Positions 11,316-20,987 of a stretch of 64,000 bases of DNA are shown piece by piece. The stretch is from Psychrobacter sp. JCM 18901 (lineage in GTDB: Bacteria; Pseudomonadota; Gammaproteobacteria; Pseudomonadales; Moraxellaceae). The position numbers and the translations under genes were made by a program. The DNA lies in the NCBI RefSeq assembly GCF_000586435.1, contig NZ_BAWH01000010.1, positions 51,269-115,268 of the forward strand, written 5' to 3'. A model generated the notes under the pieces. It was not told the origin of the DNA and did no database searches. It worked only from the letters and a program-made list of their open reading frames with translations. The stretch's first letter is position 1. Each line of letters opens with the position of its first letter.

Positions 11316-11355
11316 AAGCAGGTAAAAGTAAGACAGCTACTTAAGCTTTTAATAG

Positions 11356-11392
11356 AAGAAGCCCCAATTTATTTTTAAGTTGGGGCTTCTTT
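11356..11392 (+). terminator. Terminator after BCCT copy 2
   Basis: Stem AAGAAGCCCCAATTTA / TAAGTTGGGGCTTCTT with one mismatch, followed by T residues; the duplicate of the hairpin after copy 1. Confidence 0.85.
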
Positions 11393-11429
11393 ATTGGGAG
11401 AAGATACTTAAATTTATTCAGGACAAATT

Positions 11430-11558
11430 AGGTTTGTTGAAAATTATTACCGAAATGTTACTACCATTTCTATACATTCGGTAGTATTTACAAGGTGTTA
11501 TATTTGATAATTCGTTCATACCTTGGTATGGTTACGCACTTTTTTTGGGGATATACCT
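11430..11558 (+). repeat. Duplicated leader/promoter region, copy B (upstream of BCCT 3)
   Basis: Second copy of the leader at 9541-9665, carrying the same ribosome-binding site and the same palindrome at 11517-11530. Differences are scattered substitutions, so the duplication is not brand new. Confidence 0.85.
11517..11530 (+). promoter_or_regulatory. CATACC-TT-GGTATG palindrome in BCCT 3 leader
   Basis: Exact second copy of the palindrome at 9624-9637, at the same 28-bp distance from the start codon. Confidence 0.5.
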
Positions 11559-13209
11559 ATGGATCATGTAAAAGTTGGCCGATTAGGCCCTTTTCCGCGG
11601 GTAAGTAAACCTGTATTTTTGACTTCAGCAATCTTGATACTGGCGTTCATTATTTTTGGCGCTTTATTCAACGAACAAGCAGAAGTAGTATTTAACCAAG
11701 CAAAAGCATTTGTCTCTTTACGCTTTGGCTGGTTCTTTATTGTCGTGGTCAATTTAACATTGGTCATGAGTATTTATATGATATTTAGCCGCTACGGCGA
11801 TATCAGACTCGGTCATCAGAATGAGAGGCCAGAGTACAATATGGTTTCTTGGATTGGTATGCTGTTTTCAGCAGGTATCGGTATCGGGCTGCTTTATTGG
11901 GGCACCGCTGAGCCGCTGTATCATTTCATGGCACCACCATTAGGCGAGGCGGAGACAGTTGCCGCTGCCAAACAAGCGATGAATATCTCGTTCCTACATT
12001 ATGGTCTACATGTATGGGCGCTATATGGCATGGTTGCGCTATCGCTCGCATATTTTCATTATCGAGTAGGTTTGCCACTGGCTATCCGTTCGACACTTTA
12101 CCAATATTGGGTAAAAAGATCTACGGCGGTTGGGGACATACGGTAGATACGCTTGCCGTATTTGGTACGATGTTTGGGGTAGTGACACGTTAGGTCTTGG
12201 CGTCTTACAGATTAACTCAGGCCTTGAGACGTTATTTGGTATACCCAATAATATTACGGTGCAGATTATTTTGATTGGCCTTATCACCATGCTTGCAGGG
12301 TTATCTCTGTTTATGGGGTTGGATAAAGGCATCAAGCGTCTAAGTGATACCAATATATTGTTCACTGTGATATTGCTAAGTTTTGTGATTATCTTTGGGC
12401 CTACGCAGTTTATCTTTAACAGCTTCGTAGAAAACATCGGCAACTATTTGCATCAAATCGTGCCATTAGGTCTATGGACAGAGTCTTATAGAGGCGAAGA
12501 AAATTGGCAAGCTTCTTGGACGATTTTCTATTGGGCATGGTGGATTAGTTGGTCACCATTCGTTGGGGTATTCGTTGCACGTATCTCTCGTGGCCGTACC
12601 ATCCGTGAGTTTATATTAGGGGTGTTATTAATTCCTATTACGATATTGTTCTTATGGTTTACTGCTTTTGGTGGTTCTGCAGTAAATATGGAGCTGGTGG
12701 CAGCAGCAGACCCTAACATAGTTAGCCCAGGTCTGATCGAGGCGGTCAAAGCCGATACAGGTAGCGCTATCTTTAAATTGATGGAGTCTTACCCATTAAC
12801 GGGTGCGGTCAACTTGCTCATCGTGGTGATGATTGTATTATGGTTTGTTACCTCGTCAGATTCAGCCAGTTTTGTCATCGATATGCTGACATCAGGTGGT
12901 GATACCAATCCACCAAAGATTCAGCGCTTATTTTGGGCAGGTTCTGAAGGTGTTATCGCCGCTGTATTGCTAGCAGCAGGCGGCTTAAGTGCATTACAAG
13001 CGGCATCGATTGTCTCAGGCTTTCCTTTTGCTATTGTGATCGTCGTGATGATGTATTCTCTATTGCGCGGTCTCAGTCGAGATCGTTTGATACTGTATCG
13101 TAATCAGCAATGGTTCACCACAGAAGAGTCAGCAGAGCATAACTCAGCCAATGAATTCCGTGATGAAGAGTTACTAAAAGGTCCACCAGCACTTGAGAAA
13201 GATGCTTAA
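11559..13209 (+). CDS. BCCT family betaine/choline-type transporter, copy 3 (two apparent indels)
   Basis: Third paralog, about 550 aa, starting MDHVKVGRLGPFPRVSKPV. It carries SWTIFYWAWW, ARISRGRTIREF and the conserved DSASFVIDMLTSGGDTNPP segment. It is the most diverged of the three in the second helix region (VFNQAKAFVSLRFGWFF) and in TM segments near residue 260, which may mean a different substrate. One C is missing near 12101 (STLYPILGKKIYGGWGH expected) and one base near 12187 (VVTSLGLGVLQINSG expected). Tandem BCCT genes of this kind support uptake of several compatible solutes in salt-tolerant, cold-adapted bacteria; that role is inferred. Confidence 0.88.
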
Positions 13210-13234
13210 GCTTTAGATTTTATTTTCTAGCTAC

Positions 13235-13270
13235 AAAAATACCCAGCTTGTCATAAGCTGGGTATTTTTA
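13235..13270 (+). terminator. Terminator after BCCT copy 3
   Basis: Perfect 15-bp stem AAAAATACCCAGCTT / AAGCTGGGTATTTTT with a 5-base loop (GTCAT) and a T tract. Confidence 0.88.
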
Positions 13271-13352
13271 TGGATGTTCAATATTTTTAATAAAAAAGCT
13301 TCCAACACGGCAGCTTTCAGTACAGCAGATCTCGATACAACCACTTTATAGA

Positions 13353-13709
13353 TCAGCTACATTCGCCTTTTGTATAACCAACGGCTTCAGGAATATTACA
13401 GGCTGAGCAAGCATTGCTAGCCGTTCGGTAGCTGACAACTGATCCAACTTTCGTTTTTACACAGACAGGTTCATATTGTGCCGTACAGATATTATTGGCA
13501 GGGTTAGTGGGTGGACATTGAGTAAGAGCACCTTCAAATTGCTGACTGAGATCAGGACTGGATGGGGTAGGTGTTTGGCCAGACGTGCCTACATCAGACA
13601 TAGAGCTACAGCCATTTAAAACTAAGGCTAAAGTCAGTATCAGTAATGATGGTTTGAACGAAGATTGATTAATTGTGGAAAATCGACGAGTAGATATAGT
13701 TTGTTTCAT
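13353..13709 (-). CDS. Small lipoprotein with Kazal-like cysteine domain
   Basis: 118 residues. A lipoprotein signal ends in the lipobox LVLNGC (LILTLALVLNGCSS), followed by a Ser/Thr/Pro-rich linker and a C-terminal domain with six cysteines. The CTAQYEPVC segment has the Cys-x7-Cys and Tyr-x-Pro-Val-Cys features of Kazal serine-protease inhibitor domains; then come a 17-residue gap, CSAC and a final Cys. The insert between the third and fourth Cys is longer than in classical Kazal domains. Likely exposed at the outer membrane; protease inhibition is inferred from fold only. Single gene, convergent with BCCT 3. Confidence 0.72.
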   Translation of the reverse strand: MKQTISTRRFSTINQSSFKPSLLILTLALVLNGCSSMSDVGTSGQTPTPSSPDLSQQFEGALTQCPPTNPANNICTAQYEPVCVKTKVGSVVSYRTASNACSACNIPEAVGYTKGECS

Positions 13710-13838
13710 AAGAAATGTCCTTATTAATAATATTCGATAATGTCCTGTTATCGTTGATGTATTTGCCTACTGAGGCTAAATGCTTAAGCATTTATGGTAG
13801 CTCATTTGTCAGTAGCTATCCACCTAAGCATCATACAA

Positions 13839-13872
13839 AAACCCCCAAGCTTAGTTAAGCTTGGGGGTTTAT
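13839..13872. terminator. Strong hairpin terminator downstream of the DUF3144 gene
   Basis: Palindrome AAACCCCCAAGCTTA / TAAGCTTGGGGGTTT with a very short centre, flanked by A and T tracts on both sides, so it can terminate in either direction. It lies 71 bp after the minus-strand DUF3144 gene. Confidence 0.8.
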
Positions 13873-13942
13873 TTTCTGCCATCAAATACTGATTTTACGA
13901 CAGTATGTCTAAATGAAAGACATCTAGACTGACGAGATTCGC

Positions 13943-14299
13943 TTATTCAGCTGGTTTGTCGTCTTGATTTAGCTGCACGTATTTGTCAAAGTTTTGAGCA
14001 TAATCAGTTAAATTATCGCTCAGCATTTGGCGATACTGTTTGACATAAAACTCGACGATATCGTCTTTTTCTTTGGCGAAATCATCGCCTTTTACGAAGC
14101 CGATAGAGGCAACTGACGCGCTATAGCGTGCTGCAGCATACAATAAAGAAGCACCTACCTGTCCTGAATGGGCATCAGGGCCTAACTGGCTGTTTGCGAT
14201 ACCGATGATAGCGTCAGCACGTTGATAGAACGCCTGCATTTCAGGGGTGATTTCGATGTTAGCATCAGCGTTTTGGTCTTGAATATTGTCTTGAGACAT
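13943..14299 (-). CDS. DUF3144 family protein
   Basis: 118-residue soluble acidic protein matching the DUF3144 pattern: YQRADAIIGIANSQ near residue 30, then VGASLLYAAARYSA and a C-terminal helix FYVKQYRQMLSDNL. Function unknown; the family is widespread in gammaproteobacteria. The start is taken at the ATG at 14299 because AGGAGT sits directly upstream; an in-frame TTG two codons earlier overlaps that site and is unlikely. It lies downstream of metK on the same strand and has its own terminator. Confidence 0.8.
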   Translation of the reverse strand: MSQDNIQDQNADANIEITPEMQAFYQRADAIIGIANSQLGPDAHSGQVGASLLYAAARYSASVASIGFVKGDDFAKEKDDIVEFYVKQYRQMLSDNLTDYAQNFDKYVQLNQDDKPAE

Positions 14300-14375
14300 A
14301 AGCAACTCCTAATAATAAGTGTCAGTAGTTTTTAGTATATAAAAATGGTTGGTAAACGTTTTAAAGTAGTGACTC

Positions 14376-15543
14376 TTATAAACCAGCGTCTGCTTTTAAG
14401 ATATCAGCTTTGTCTGTTTTTTTCCCACGTAAAGGCAGTCTCTGAGCCTGGACGACCAAAGTGTCCAAAGGTAGCAGTCTGCTGATACATTGGCTGTAGT
14501 AAGTTCAACATACGGGTAATGCCGTAAGGACGTAGATCAAAGTGAGTGCGAATCAAGCGAATGATCTCATCGTTACTGATTTTGCTAGTACCAAAGGTAT
14601 TGACAGAGATAGAGGTCGGCTCAGCGACACCAATTGCGTAGCTGACCTGTACTTCACAGCGCTCAGCAAGACCTGCTGCGACGATGTTTTTGGCCACATA
14701 ACGTACCGCATAAGCAGCACTGCGATCGACTTTTGAAGGATCTTTACCACTGAACGCACCGCCACCATGACGTGCCATACCGCCGTAAGTATCAACAATA
14801 ATTTTACGACCAGTCAAACCAGCATCACCAACAGGACCACCAATCACAAACTTACCAGTTGGGTTGATATGATAGCGTGTGCCAGCGTGCAATAGGTCAG
14901 CTGGTAGCACTTGCTTGATGATAGATTCCATCACGGCTTCTTGTAGATCTGACTGCGAGATGCTTGGATCATGCTGTGTTGATAATACAACAGCATCGAT
15001 GGCAACAGGACGATTGCCGTCATACTTCAAGGTCACCTGCGCTTTGGCATCTGGACGTAACCAAGGCAACTCGCCAGCGCGGCGCAGCTCCGACTGACGC
15101 TCCATCAAACGATGGGCATATTCGATAGGCGCTGGCATCAATACTTCGGTTTCATTACTTGCATAACCAAACATTAAACCTTGGTCGCCTGCACCTTGCT
15201 CTTCAGGGTCGCTACGATCGACGCCTTGCGCGATTTCAGGAGATTGCTTGCCTAGCATGTTGATGACTGCACAAGTTTCGCCATCAAAGCCTAGGTCTGA
15301 ATGGTGATAGCCAATGCCATTTACGGTGTCACGAACCAGACGCTCTAAATCAATATTTGCCGTTGTAGTGATTTCACCTGCAAGTATGACTGCGCCTGTT
15401 TTTACTAAGGTTTCGCATGCCACACGTGCGTGCAGATCTTCACGTAAGATAGCGTCAAGGATAGCGTCTGATATTTGGTCAGCCATTTTGTCAGGATGGC
15501 CTTCGCTCACAGATTCTGAGGTAAATAAGTTGTATTCACGCAT
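14376..15543 (-). CDS. metK: S-adenosylmethionine synthetase (one apparent indel near the end)
   Basis: Makes S-adenosylmethionine from methionine and ATP; essential in most bacteria. It starts [19 protein letters not shown], which is the standard N-terminus, so the ATG at 15543 is chosen over an in-frame extension to 15588. Signature motifs are [12 protein letters not shown] and [17 protein letters not shown]. The last 15 or so codons are out of frame: a run of seven T (14417-14423; A7 on the coding strand) should be six, giving [18 protein letters not shown] and a stop at 14376-14378. The corrected length of 388 aa is normal. An essential gene with this break supports sequencing error. A leader hairpin lies at 15581-15602. 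Confidence 0.93.
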
Positions 15544-15580
15544 AATGGGATCGCTTAATTGAATCAATAAGGGTAGGAAA

Positions 15581-15602
15581 AGCAGCACATCTGGGTGCTG
15601 CT
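15581..15602 (-). promoter_or_regulatory. Leader hairpin upstream of metK
   Basis: AGCAGCAC-loop-GTGCTGCT, a perfect 8-bp GC-rich stem with a 6-base loop, followed on the metK strand by TTTCC, about 38 bp before the start codon. It could be an attenuator or a transcript-stabilising stem. It does not match a SAM riboswitch class that I can recognise by eye. Confidence 0.4.
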
Positions 15603-16031
15603 CTAATTAATTTTGACCACGCATTCACGCGGCAGATAATTGGTATTTCTTAATTTAAAATCGGTTTTGACTAAAATCTTTGCTAATAAATATGACCAAA
15701 GGGTGAGCGGACTATCATTCAATCAATATATAAAATGATACTGCCTCGCTCTAATATGGTCTTGGCGGTAACGAGTTGGGTCAGTACTTGCCTAATAGAC
15801 AACGCTAATGTGCAGATTGCCTTATCAGAAGCAGGGTAATGGCCAAAATCTCTTAACGCAAAATAGGGTTATTCTACCTTGAAACGTTATAAAACTCTAG
15901 TGAGCAACACTTGCTCTACTATAAGAAACGCTCAACAAGCAGTTCACTGCAATCAAAGGTGGTTACTAGATAGCGGTTTATCTAGCTGAGTGATTAGCTA
16001 GCAGTAGCGTTTGCTTGAAATGAACAATACG
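15603..16031. other. Intergenic stretch between metK and nth
   Basis: 429 bp without a supportable gene. It holds two small perfect stem-loops, GAGCAA-CAC-TTGCTC (15902-15916) and CTAGATA-GCGGTT-TATCTAG (15966-15985). The second could be a weak 3' stem for nth, but it has no T tract. Presumably the metK promoter is here; no clear boxes were picked out. Confidence 0.4.
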
Positions 16032-16728
16032 TTACAACTCTAAAAATGCAGCTTTATCTTTGAACATACATTCTTCATACACAGGACAAGCGCCGCATTT
16101 GGGTGTACGAGCCTGACAGGTATAGCGGCCGTGTAAGATAAGATAATGATGGGCGTCTACGATGAAGTCTTCTGGGATGCGCTCGACCAGCTTTTTTTCG
16201 ACGATAAGTACGGTTTTACCAGTGGCAAGCCCAGTACGATTGCCCACCCGAAAGATATGCGTGTCAACGGCCATGGTCGGCTGGCCAAAAGCAGTATTTA
16301 ATACAACGTTGGCAGTTTTACGACCGACACCTGCCAGTGATTCTAAGTCTTTGCGGTTATTAGGAACAGTGCTATCAAATTTCTCAATCAAATCACGGCA
16401 GGTTTTGATGACGTTTTTTTGCTTTGGCATTATATAGACCAATGTTTTTGATATAAGATTTGAGACCGTCTTCGCCTAGTGCCAGTATTGCCTCAGGCGT
16501 ATTGGCCACAGGGTACAATTGCTTGGTGGCAATATTGACACTGATATCAGTCGCTTGTGCGGACAAAATTACTGCGATAAGTAACTCAAAATTATTGTCA
16601 TAATTGAGTTCGGTGACAGGTTCATCAATAGTCGCTGCTAGCTTTTCAAAGAATGGACGCACGTCACGATTGGGCATTCGTCTAGAGGGCGGCGTGTCAG
16701 CTGTTTTATGTTTGACCGTTTTACTCAT
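16032..16728 (-). CDS. nth: Endonuclease III (one apparent indel)
   Basis: Bifunctional DNA glycosylase/AP lyase that removes oxidised pyrimidines. The helix-hairpin-helix [13 protein letters not shown] carries the catalytic Lys, VDTHIFRV carries the catalytic Asp, and [17 protein letters not shown] provides the four cysteines of the 4Fe-4S cluster. About 231 aa, with an N-terminal extension of roughly 20 residues compared with E. coli. The frame breaks at T7 (16414-16420; A7 in the mRNA), where six restore [18 protein letters not shown]. It lies 120 bp after rnfB on the same strand; the rnf-nth linkage is also found in E. coli, where rnfABCDGE precedes nth. Confidence 0.92.
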
Positions 16729-16848
16729 GGCATTTTGACTATTATTTTGATGAATGATGGTGCCAAATTATATGCTAGCGCTAGCATTCATGTTGATGAT
16801 TAAAGTATCAATTTATTAACGAACTAACTGCGTAATCAGCTATTACCG

Positions 16849-17695
16849 TTATAGCGCTACTTGCAATGACTCAAGCTCGGCTTGTAAGGATTCGAGCTCG
16901 GCTTGTTTCTTATCGTTTGCACGCACACTTAGCTGCTTTTCCAGTTTTTTTGATTTTGGTACGGAGCTTGGCAGCTGCAATGGTGTTTTTCGCTTGCGAC
17001 TCACTGATGTTTAGAGACTGGCTTGCTGCATTATTGAGCTTAGCTTCTACCATACTAACGACAGGTCTACTATTGCTCGTATCGGCAAGCTGTTCTGTGA
17101 CGCGTTTCAAATGGGTGTGGTAGCGTTGTCTCAAATCCTCTTGCTCTGCTATTCGCTCAGGCTCAGATATTTCCCGCTCAATCGTAACTAAGTCAATGCA
17201 ATCAACAGGGCAGGGCGCAATACATAGCTCACAGCCCGTGCACAAATCTGTAAAAATCGTATGCATATGCTTACCAGTACCAACGATAGCATCGACTGGG
17301 CAAGCAGGAATGCATTTGGTGCAGCCGATACAGTCATCTTCACGGATAACCGCACGAACCTCGGTCGGGCGTTCAGAGGTGGCATCTATTGGCCATTGTG
17401 AAGGCACCGCCGTCAGCGTAGTATTAGGAGTATCTATATCGAGAGTCTGAGCAATCGCATTGGTGACTGGCTGACCACCGGGCACACATTTATTGTACTG
17501 CTCGCCATCTAATACAATCGCAGCGGCATATGGCAGGCAACCATCTGGATGCTCACATAGTCCGCATTGCGTCTGTGGCAAACAAGCATCCACACGTGCA
17601 ATTCTTGCCTGTATGTCAGCGGGCAAGGTATCAATGTGTAATGCATCGAATAAGATAGGTAGATTGACTAAGCGTATATTGGTGCTACTTTGCAT
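16849..17695 (-). CDS. rnfB: Orphan RnfB-like ferredoxin (one apparent indel)
   Basis: Iron-sulfur protein related to the B subunit of the Rnf electron-transport complex. An N-terminal Fe-S domain, ACLPQTQCGLCEHPDGC, has one more residue before its third Cys than classical RnfB. Two 4Fe-4S ferredoxin motifs follow: CIGCTKCIPACPVD and CTGCELCIAPCPVD. No N-terminal membrane helix is visible, unlike canonical RnfB, and no rnfA, C, D, G or E gene is in the window. The C-terminus is a charged, probably coiled-coil tail; it is complete only if the T7 run at 16945-16951 is read as six, giving KKLEKQLSVRANDKKQAELES and a stop at 16849, for 281 aa. Probably a soluble electron carrier; its partner is unknown. 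Confidence 0.85.
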
Positions 17696-17709
17696 TTAAT
17701 TAAGGACCT

Positions 17710-17736
17710 TAATACCAGTCGTAAGAATTGGTATTA
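17710..17736. repeat. Inverted repeat upstream of rnfB
   Basis: TAATACCA - 11 bases - TGGTATTA, a perfect 8-bp inverted repeat 15 bp before the rnfB start on the minus strand. Could be an operator or a leader hairpin; no regulator is assigned. Confidence 0.35.
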
Positions 17737-17952
17737 GTATAAATAGAGATAAAAGGTTGAGAAAGCGGTCTTTGTAAAACAGTATCTATAAGAGCATCTG
17801 CTCTGTCAGCGTTTTACTGCTCAGGTTAGCGTGTTACTTATTAAAAAATAAAGTTTAAAGTAAAATGTTTATCATAGAAGCAGCGATTTTAAAGAGATGA
17901 GATTGAAAATACAATACTATAGCGTAATGTGGTATTTGTAGATAAGGACTGA

Positions 17953-18891
17953 TTATAAATCTATATTTTGTTCTTTAGCCACTTGGTCAATCAAATCGCG
18001 AGCGATACTACCCTTTGGTGGAATTCTGGGTAGGTTTGAGAGATCAAAGAAATCAGCATGTGCTAGCTCATCTTCTTGCAAGATAATATCGCCATTGGCA
18101 TACGATGCACGAAAACCAAGCATTAAATTAGAGGGGAATGGCCATGGCTGACTGCTCACATAGCGGATATCTGATACTCTGATATTGACCTCTTCTGCGA
18201 CTTCACGTACTACGGCATGCTCCAGACTCTCTCCAACTTCTACGAACCCTGCGATCAAACCATACATTGGCGGCAGGTTTTGCTGTCCATGACGGTGATG
18301 GTGAGCCAGTAAGATTTGCATCTCACCCGTCACTGGATTTGACCGAGTAATAGCAGTGATGACGCAAGGTTGTACGCGAGGGTATTGGCGCAATCGACAT
18401 ATTGGACAAACCATGGCACGTTCGCCTTGGTCAGCATGTACAGTAGGACTAGCACAGCGACTACAAAACTGCGTATCTGCTTGCCAGCTTAATAGTTGTA
18501 TTGCTTGGCTAATCTGATCTGACAAAGCGACTGGCAAATGAGTCATTAGTTTTCGATAAGGAACAAAAGTGTTACCACTGCTTTCAGCAATAATTGGTAG
18601 CGTCATGTTATGAGCAACTGCATAGTCATAAGTCATGGCGCTCGTGGCATGAGCGGTAAAGCTATGAGCCATATTGGCATCAACCGTATCATCTGCATCG
18701 TTACCAGTGCTGTCGTCTGATAACCAATGATTTGGTGCTAGGCTCTCGTGCAGCGTTACGTGACCAACCTGATAAGCTTGCTCGCTTAAGTCATTACTAT
18801 CGGGCGATAGCTGAACTTGCAAAGGCCACCAACCATCTGGCATTTGACGGCATAAGATACTGTCATCACTTAATACAAAAGCATGGGCCAT
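17953..18891 (-). CDS. nudC: NAD+ diphosphatase / NAD-cap hydrolase
   Basis: Nudix hydrolase that splits NAD(H) into NMN(H) and AMP and can remove NAD caps from RNA. 312 aa from the ATG at 18891 (GGAA just upstream; an in-frame TTG at 18903 is less likely). A four-Cys zinc ribbon FCSRC...CPIC precedes the Nudix box GFVEVGESLEHAVVREVAEE, whose Glu residues bind the metal. The family-specific SQPWPFPSNLM motif follows. The N-terminal third is variable, as usual, and somewhat longer than in E. coli. Intact. Confidence 0.9.
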   Translation of the reverse strand: MAHAFVLSDDSILCRQMPDGWWPLQVQLSPDSNDLSEQAYQVGHVTLHESLAPNHWLSDDSTGNDADDTVDANMAHSFTAHATSAMTYDYAVAHNMTLPIIAESSGNTFVPYRKLMTHLPVALSDQISQAIQLLSWQADTQFCSRCASPTVHADQGERAMVCPICRLRQYPRVQPCVITAITRSNPVTGEMQILLAHHHRHGQQNLPPMYGLIAGFVEVGESLEHAVVREVAEEVNIRVSDIRYVSSQPWPFPSNLMLGFRASYANGDIILQEDELAHADFFDLSNLPRIPPKGSIARDLIDQVAKEQNIDL

Positions 18892-19158
18892 ATAAAATTC
18901 CAAACATTATAAAGTAAGTCCGCATCGACGTAGACACAGACTGTTTTAGAGTAAAATATCATCAATTCTATGTAAACCAGATACCCAGATATCTATACAT
19001 GTTGTCAGGCTGGTTCAGCCTCATGACCAGGCTAGTTCAACCTAATGACTGTAGCGCTTTCACGTGCCTGACTCGTACCTACATTATCTTGAATTATCTA
19101 TACGTAAATGAGATGTCATGGCTAAGAGATAATAACCATGCCATGACAATAAGAAAAG

Positions 19159-20840
19159 TTAAGCAGCAAGTAGGTGGCTTAAGCTTTGCTGCCCCACATC
19201 AAGCGCTTGTTTGCTGACAGGGCGATTATTCTCAAAACCATCTAAGTGATGATCGACCGCCATGATAACATCAGCGATGCAGGCTAACGTACTGTCTTCG
19301 ATACGTCGTCCGCCTTCGATACGCTTTTCAATGTAGTTGGCTAGCTGACTCAGCATGCTGGCAGGTGTGGGCAGTTGTAAGAAGCGTACTGCGCCTGCTA
19401 CTTGACGCATCATCCCAGGAATATTTTGGATATTTAGCATATCGCGCTCAGCTCCGCCAAATAATCATTGATGGCTTGCTCGGCACTAGCAATAGCAGTT
19501 CGGCTTTCTTGTATCAAGGTATCATTAGCCGTATTAAGCTGATGCAATGAGATATGCGGGTTATTCAGTGGCAGATAGATTGCCCCTGGTGTATGCATCT
19601 CTGCCATGGCAATGGCGGCGTTCTCTGCATGCATTAACGCTAGTAGCAAATGATCAAAATCGTCAGGGGAAGGTGCTTGCCAATGGCTCACAGCTTCTGC
19701 TGCTTCGCTAAGACTATTGGCTGCGTTGGACAGACCTAATAAACGTAATGCTGAACTAAGCTCAGTCAGCTCTTCGATAATTTGCGCGGTCTGCATATCA
19801 ATAGGGTTGATTGAATCGCCACGTGCATAACTATCGACGTGTTCTTTAATATTATTGATCTGATTTTGAATAATTGTGTTTAACGTATCGGTAAGTTCGC
19901 GGTTAGGACCGAATAAAAAGCGTTTCATTTGTTCTAGCTGAGCACCTTCTAAATGGTTACTGGCATACTGTTCACGTAATTGCTGCGCTTGCTCGTTATC
20001 ACGTTGACAGGCAAAGCTCACTAAATCTGCAAAGCGGGTATCCATGACTGGTAAATAGCTTTGAAATTGCTGCTCTAAATAGATAAGTGTGTGTTTTTGA
20101 CTCAAGTTTAATGGTAATACTGCTGCGATATCAGTCACAGCAGCAGTCGCCGCTTGCCAAAATAAGCTATCAGTATTTGAGGCAATTAATGCACAAGCTG
20201 CACTCATAGCATCCAGCTTTTGCTGATCTGCTGAGTCAATTTTGCCATCTTGATTGAGTAGTGCAATGCTAAGGCCACTACGATACGCGTTGGTCAGCAG
20301 CTCTGTGTCTAGATTAAGCGTGCTTAGAGATTCAAAGTTTTGTTCAGGATTGGCGATGATGACACTACTGCTGCCAAATGCAGAAAAATAGTCTGCTGTA
20401 ATAGGAAGTTTTTGACTATGTGCATTAAGCTTGTTAATGACAGGTATGAGTAGAGTAGGCTCTACCGATTCAGTCAAGAGGACAAACTCGACATAACGAT
20501 CTAAGGTCATGATGGCTTCTGATAGATCCATGATCAAGTCGGTATCGTTGTTATCACCATTGTCATAAAGTCTCTGTAGACCACCAACAATGGCATCATT
20601 CAATGCTTCTGCACCGACCAAAGAAATCAGTTTAAAAATACAAGAAAGCTGCTTTAATACTTCGATAGAATCTGACAACAAAGGAGCTTGGCTACTATCA
20701 TCATTGAACTCACCCAGATGAATCTCGGTATCCTTAAGCGTTGCTATAACCTCATCATGCAGTAAATGGAGTGATGGTAGGTTAAAATCAGTAACACTAA
20801 GCGTTGGGGCGGTTAGCTTCATTTGCGCAGACTGGTCCAT
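19159..20840 (-). CDS. fimL: FimL-like ChpA N-terminal homolog, type IV pilus regulation (one apparent indel)
   Basis: About 560 aa in all, helical, resembling FimL, the P. aeruginosa scaffold related to the N-terminal part of the chemosensory kinase ChpA that controls twitching motility and cAMP. Repeated helical modules are visible (VLKQLSCIFKLISLVGAEAL and MMRQVAGAVRFLQLPTPASM). No phosphorylatable Hpt histidine motif is obvious, as in FimL. The open frame ends at 19434 and the last 90 codons continue in another frame; one missing base near 19440 would give a continuous SADMLNIQNIPGMM. A natural ATGCTAA stop/start overlap is the alternative. Start ATG at 20840 with GGAA upstream. No pil or chp genes are nearby. 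Confidence 0.65.
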
Positions 20841-20987
20841 AAGTATTTTTCCATAATGTACTGATGAGAATAGCAATATTATAAATTTGATTCAGAAAGT
20901 ATTAGCTAGTGATGTTTTAACGCTTTCTATCATAATAATCAAGACTAAATTATACAAATGTCGGTTCAATAAAAATTCAAATGACAA

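Noticed and set aside
15603..16031. Possible tRNA or SAM riboswitch in the metK-nth gap
   Set aside because: No cloverleaf with a TTCGA-type T-loop and no recognisable riboswitch core could be drawn; only small hairpins.
18999..19217. Plus-strand open frame of 72 codons downstream of fimL
   Set aside because: Overlaps the end of fimL antisense and consists partly of a short duplicated GACCAGGCTAGTTCA-type stretch.
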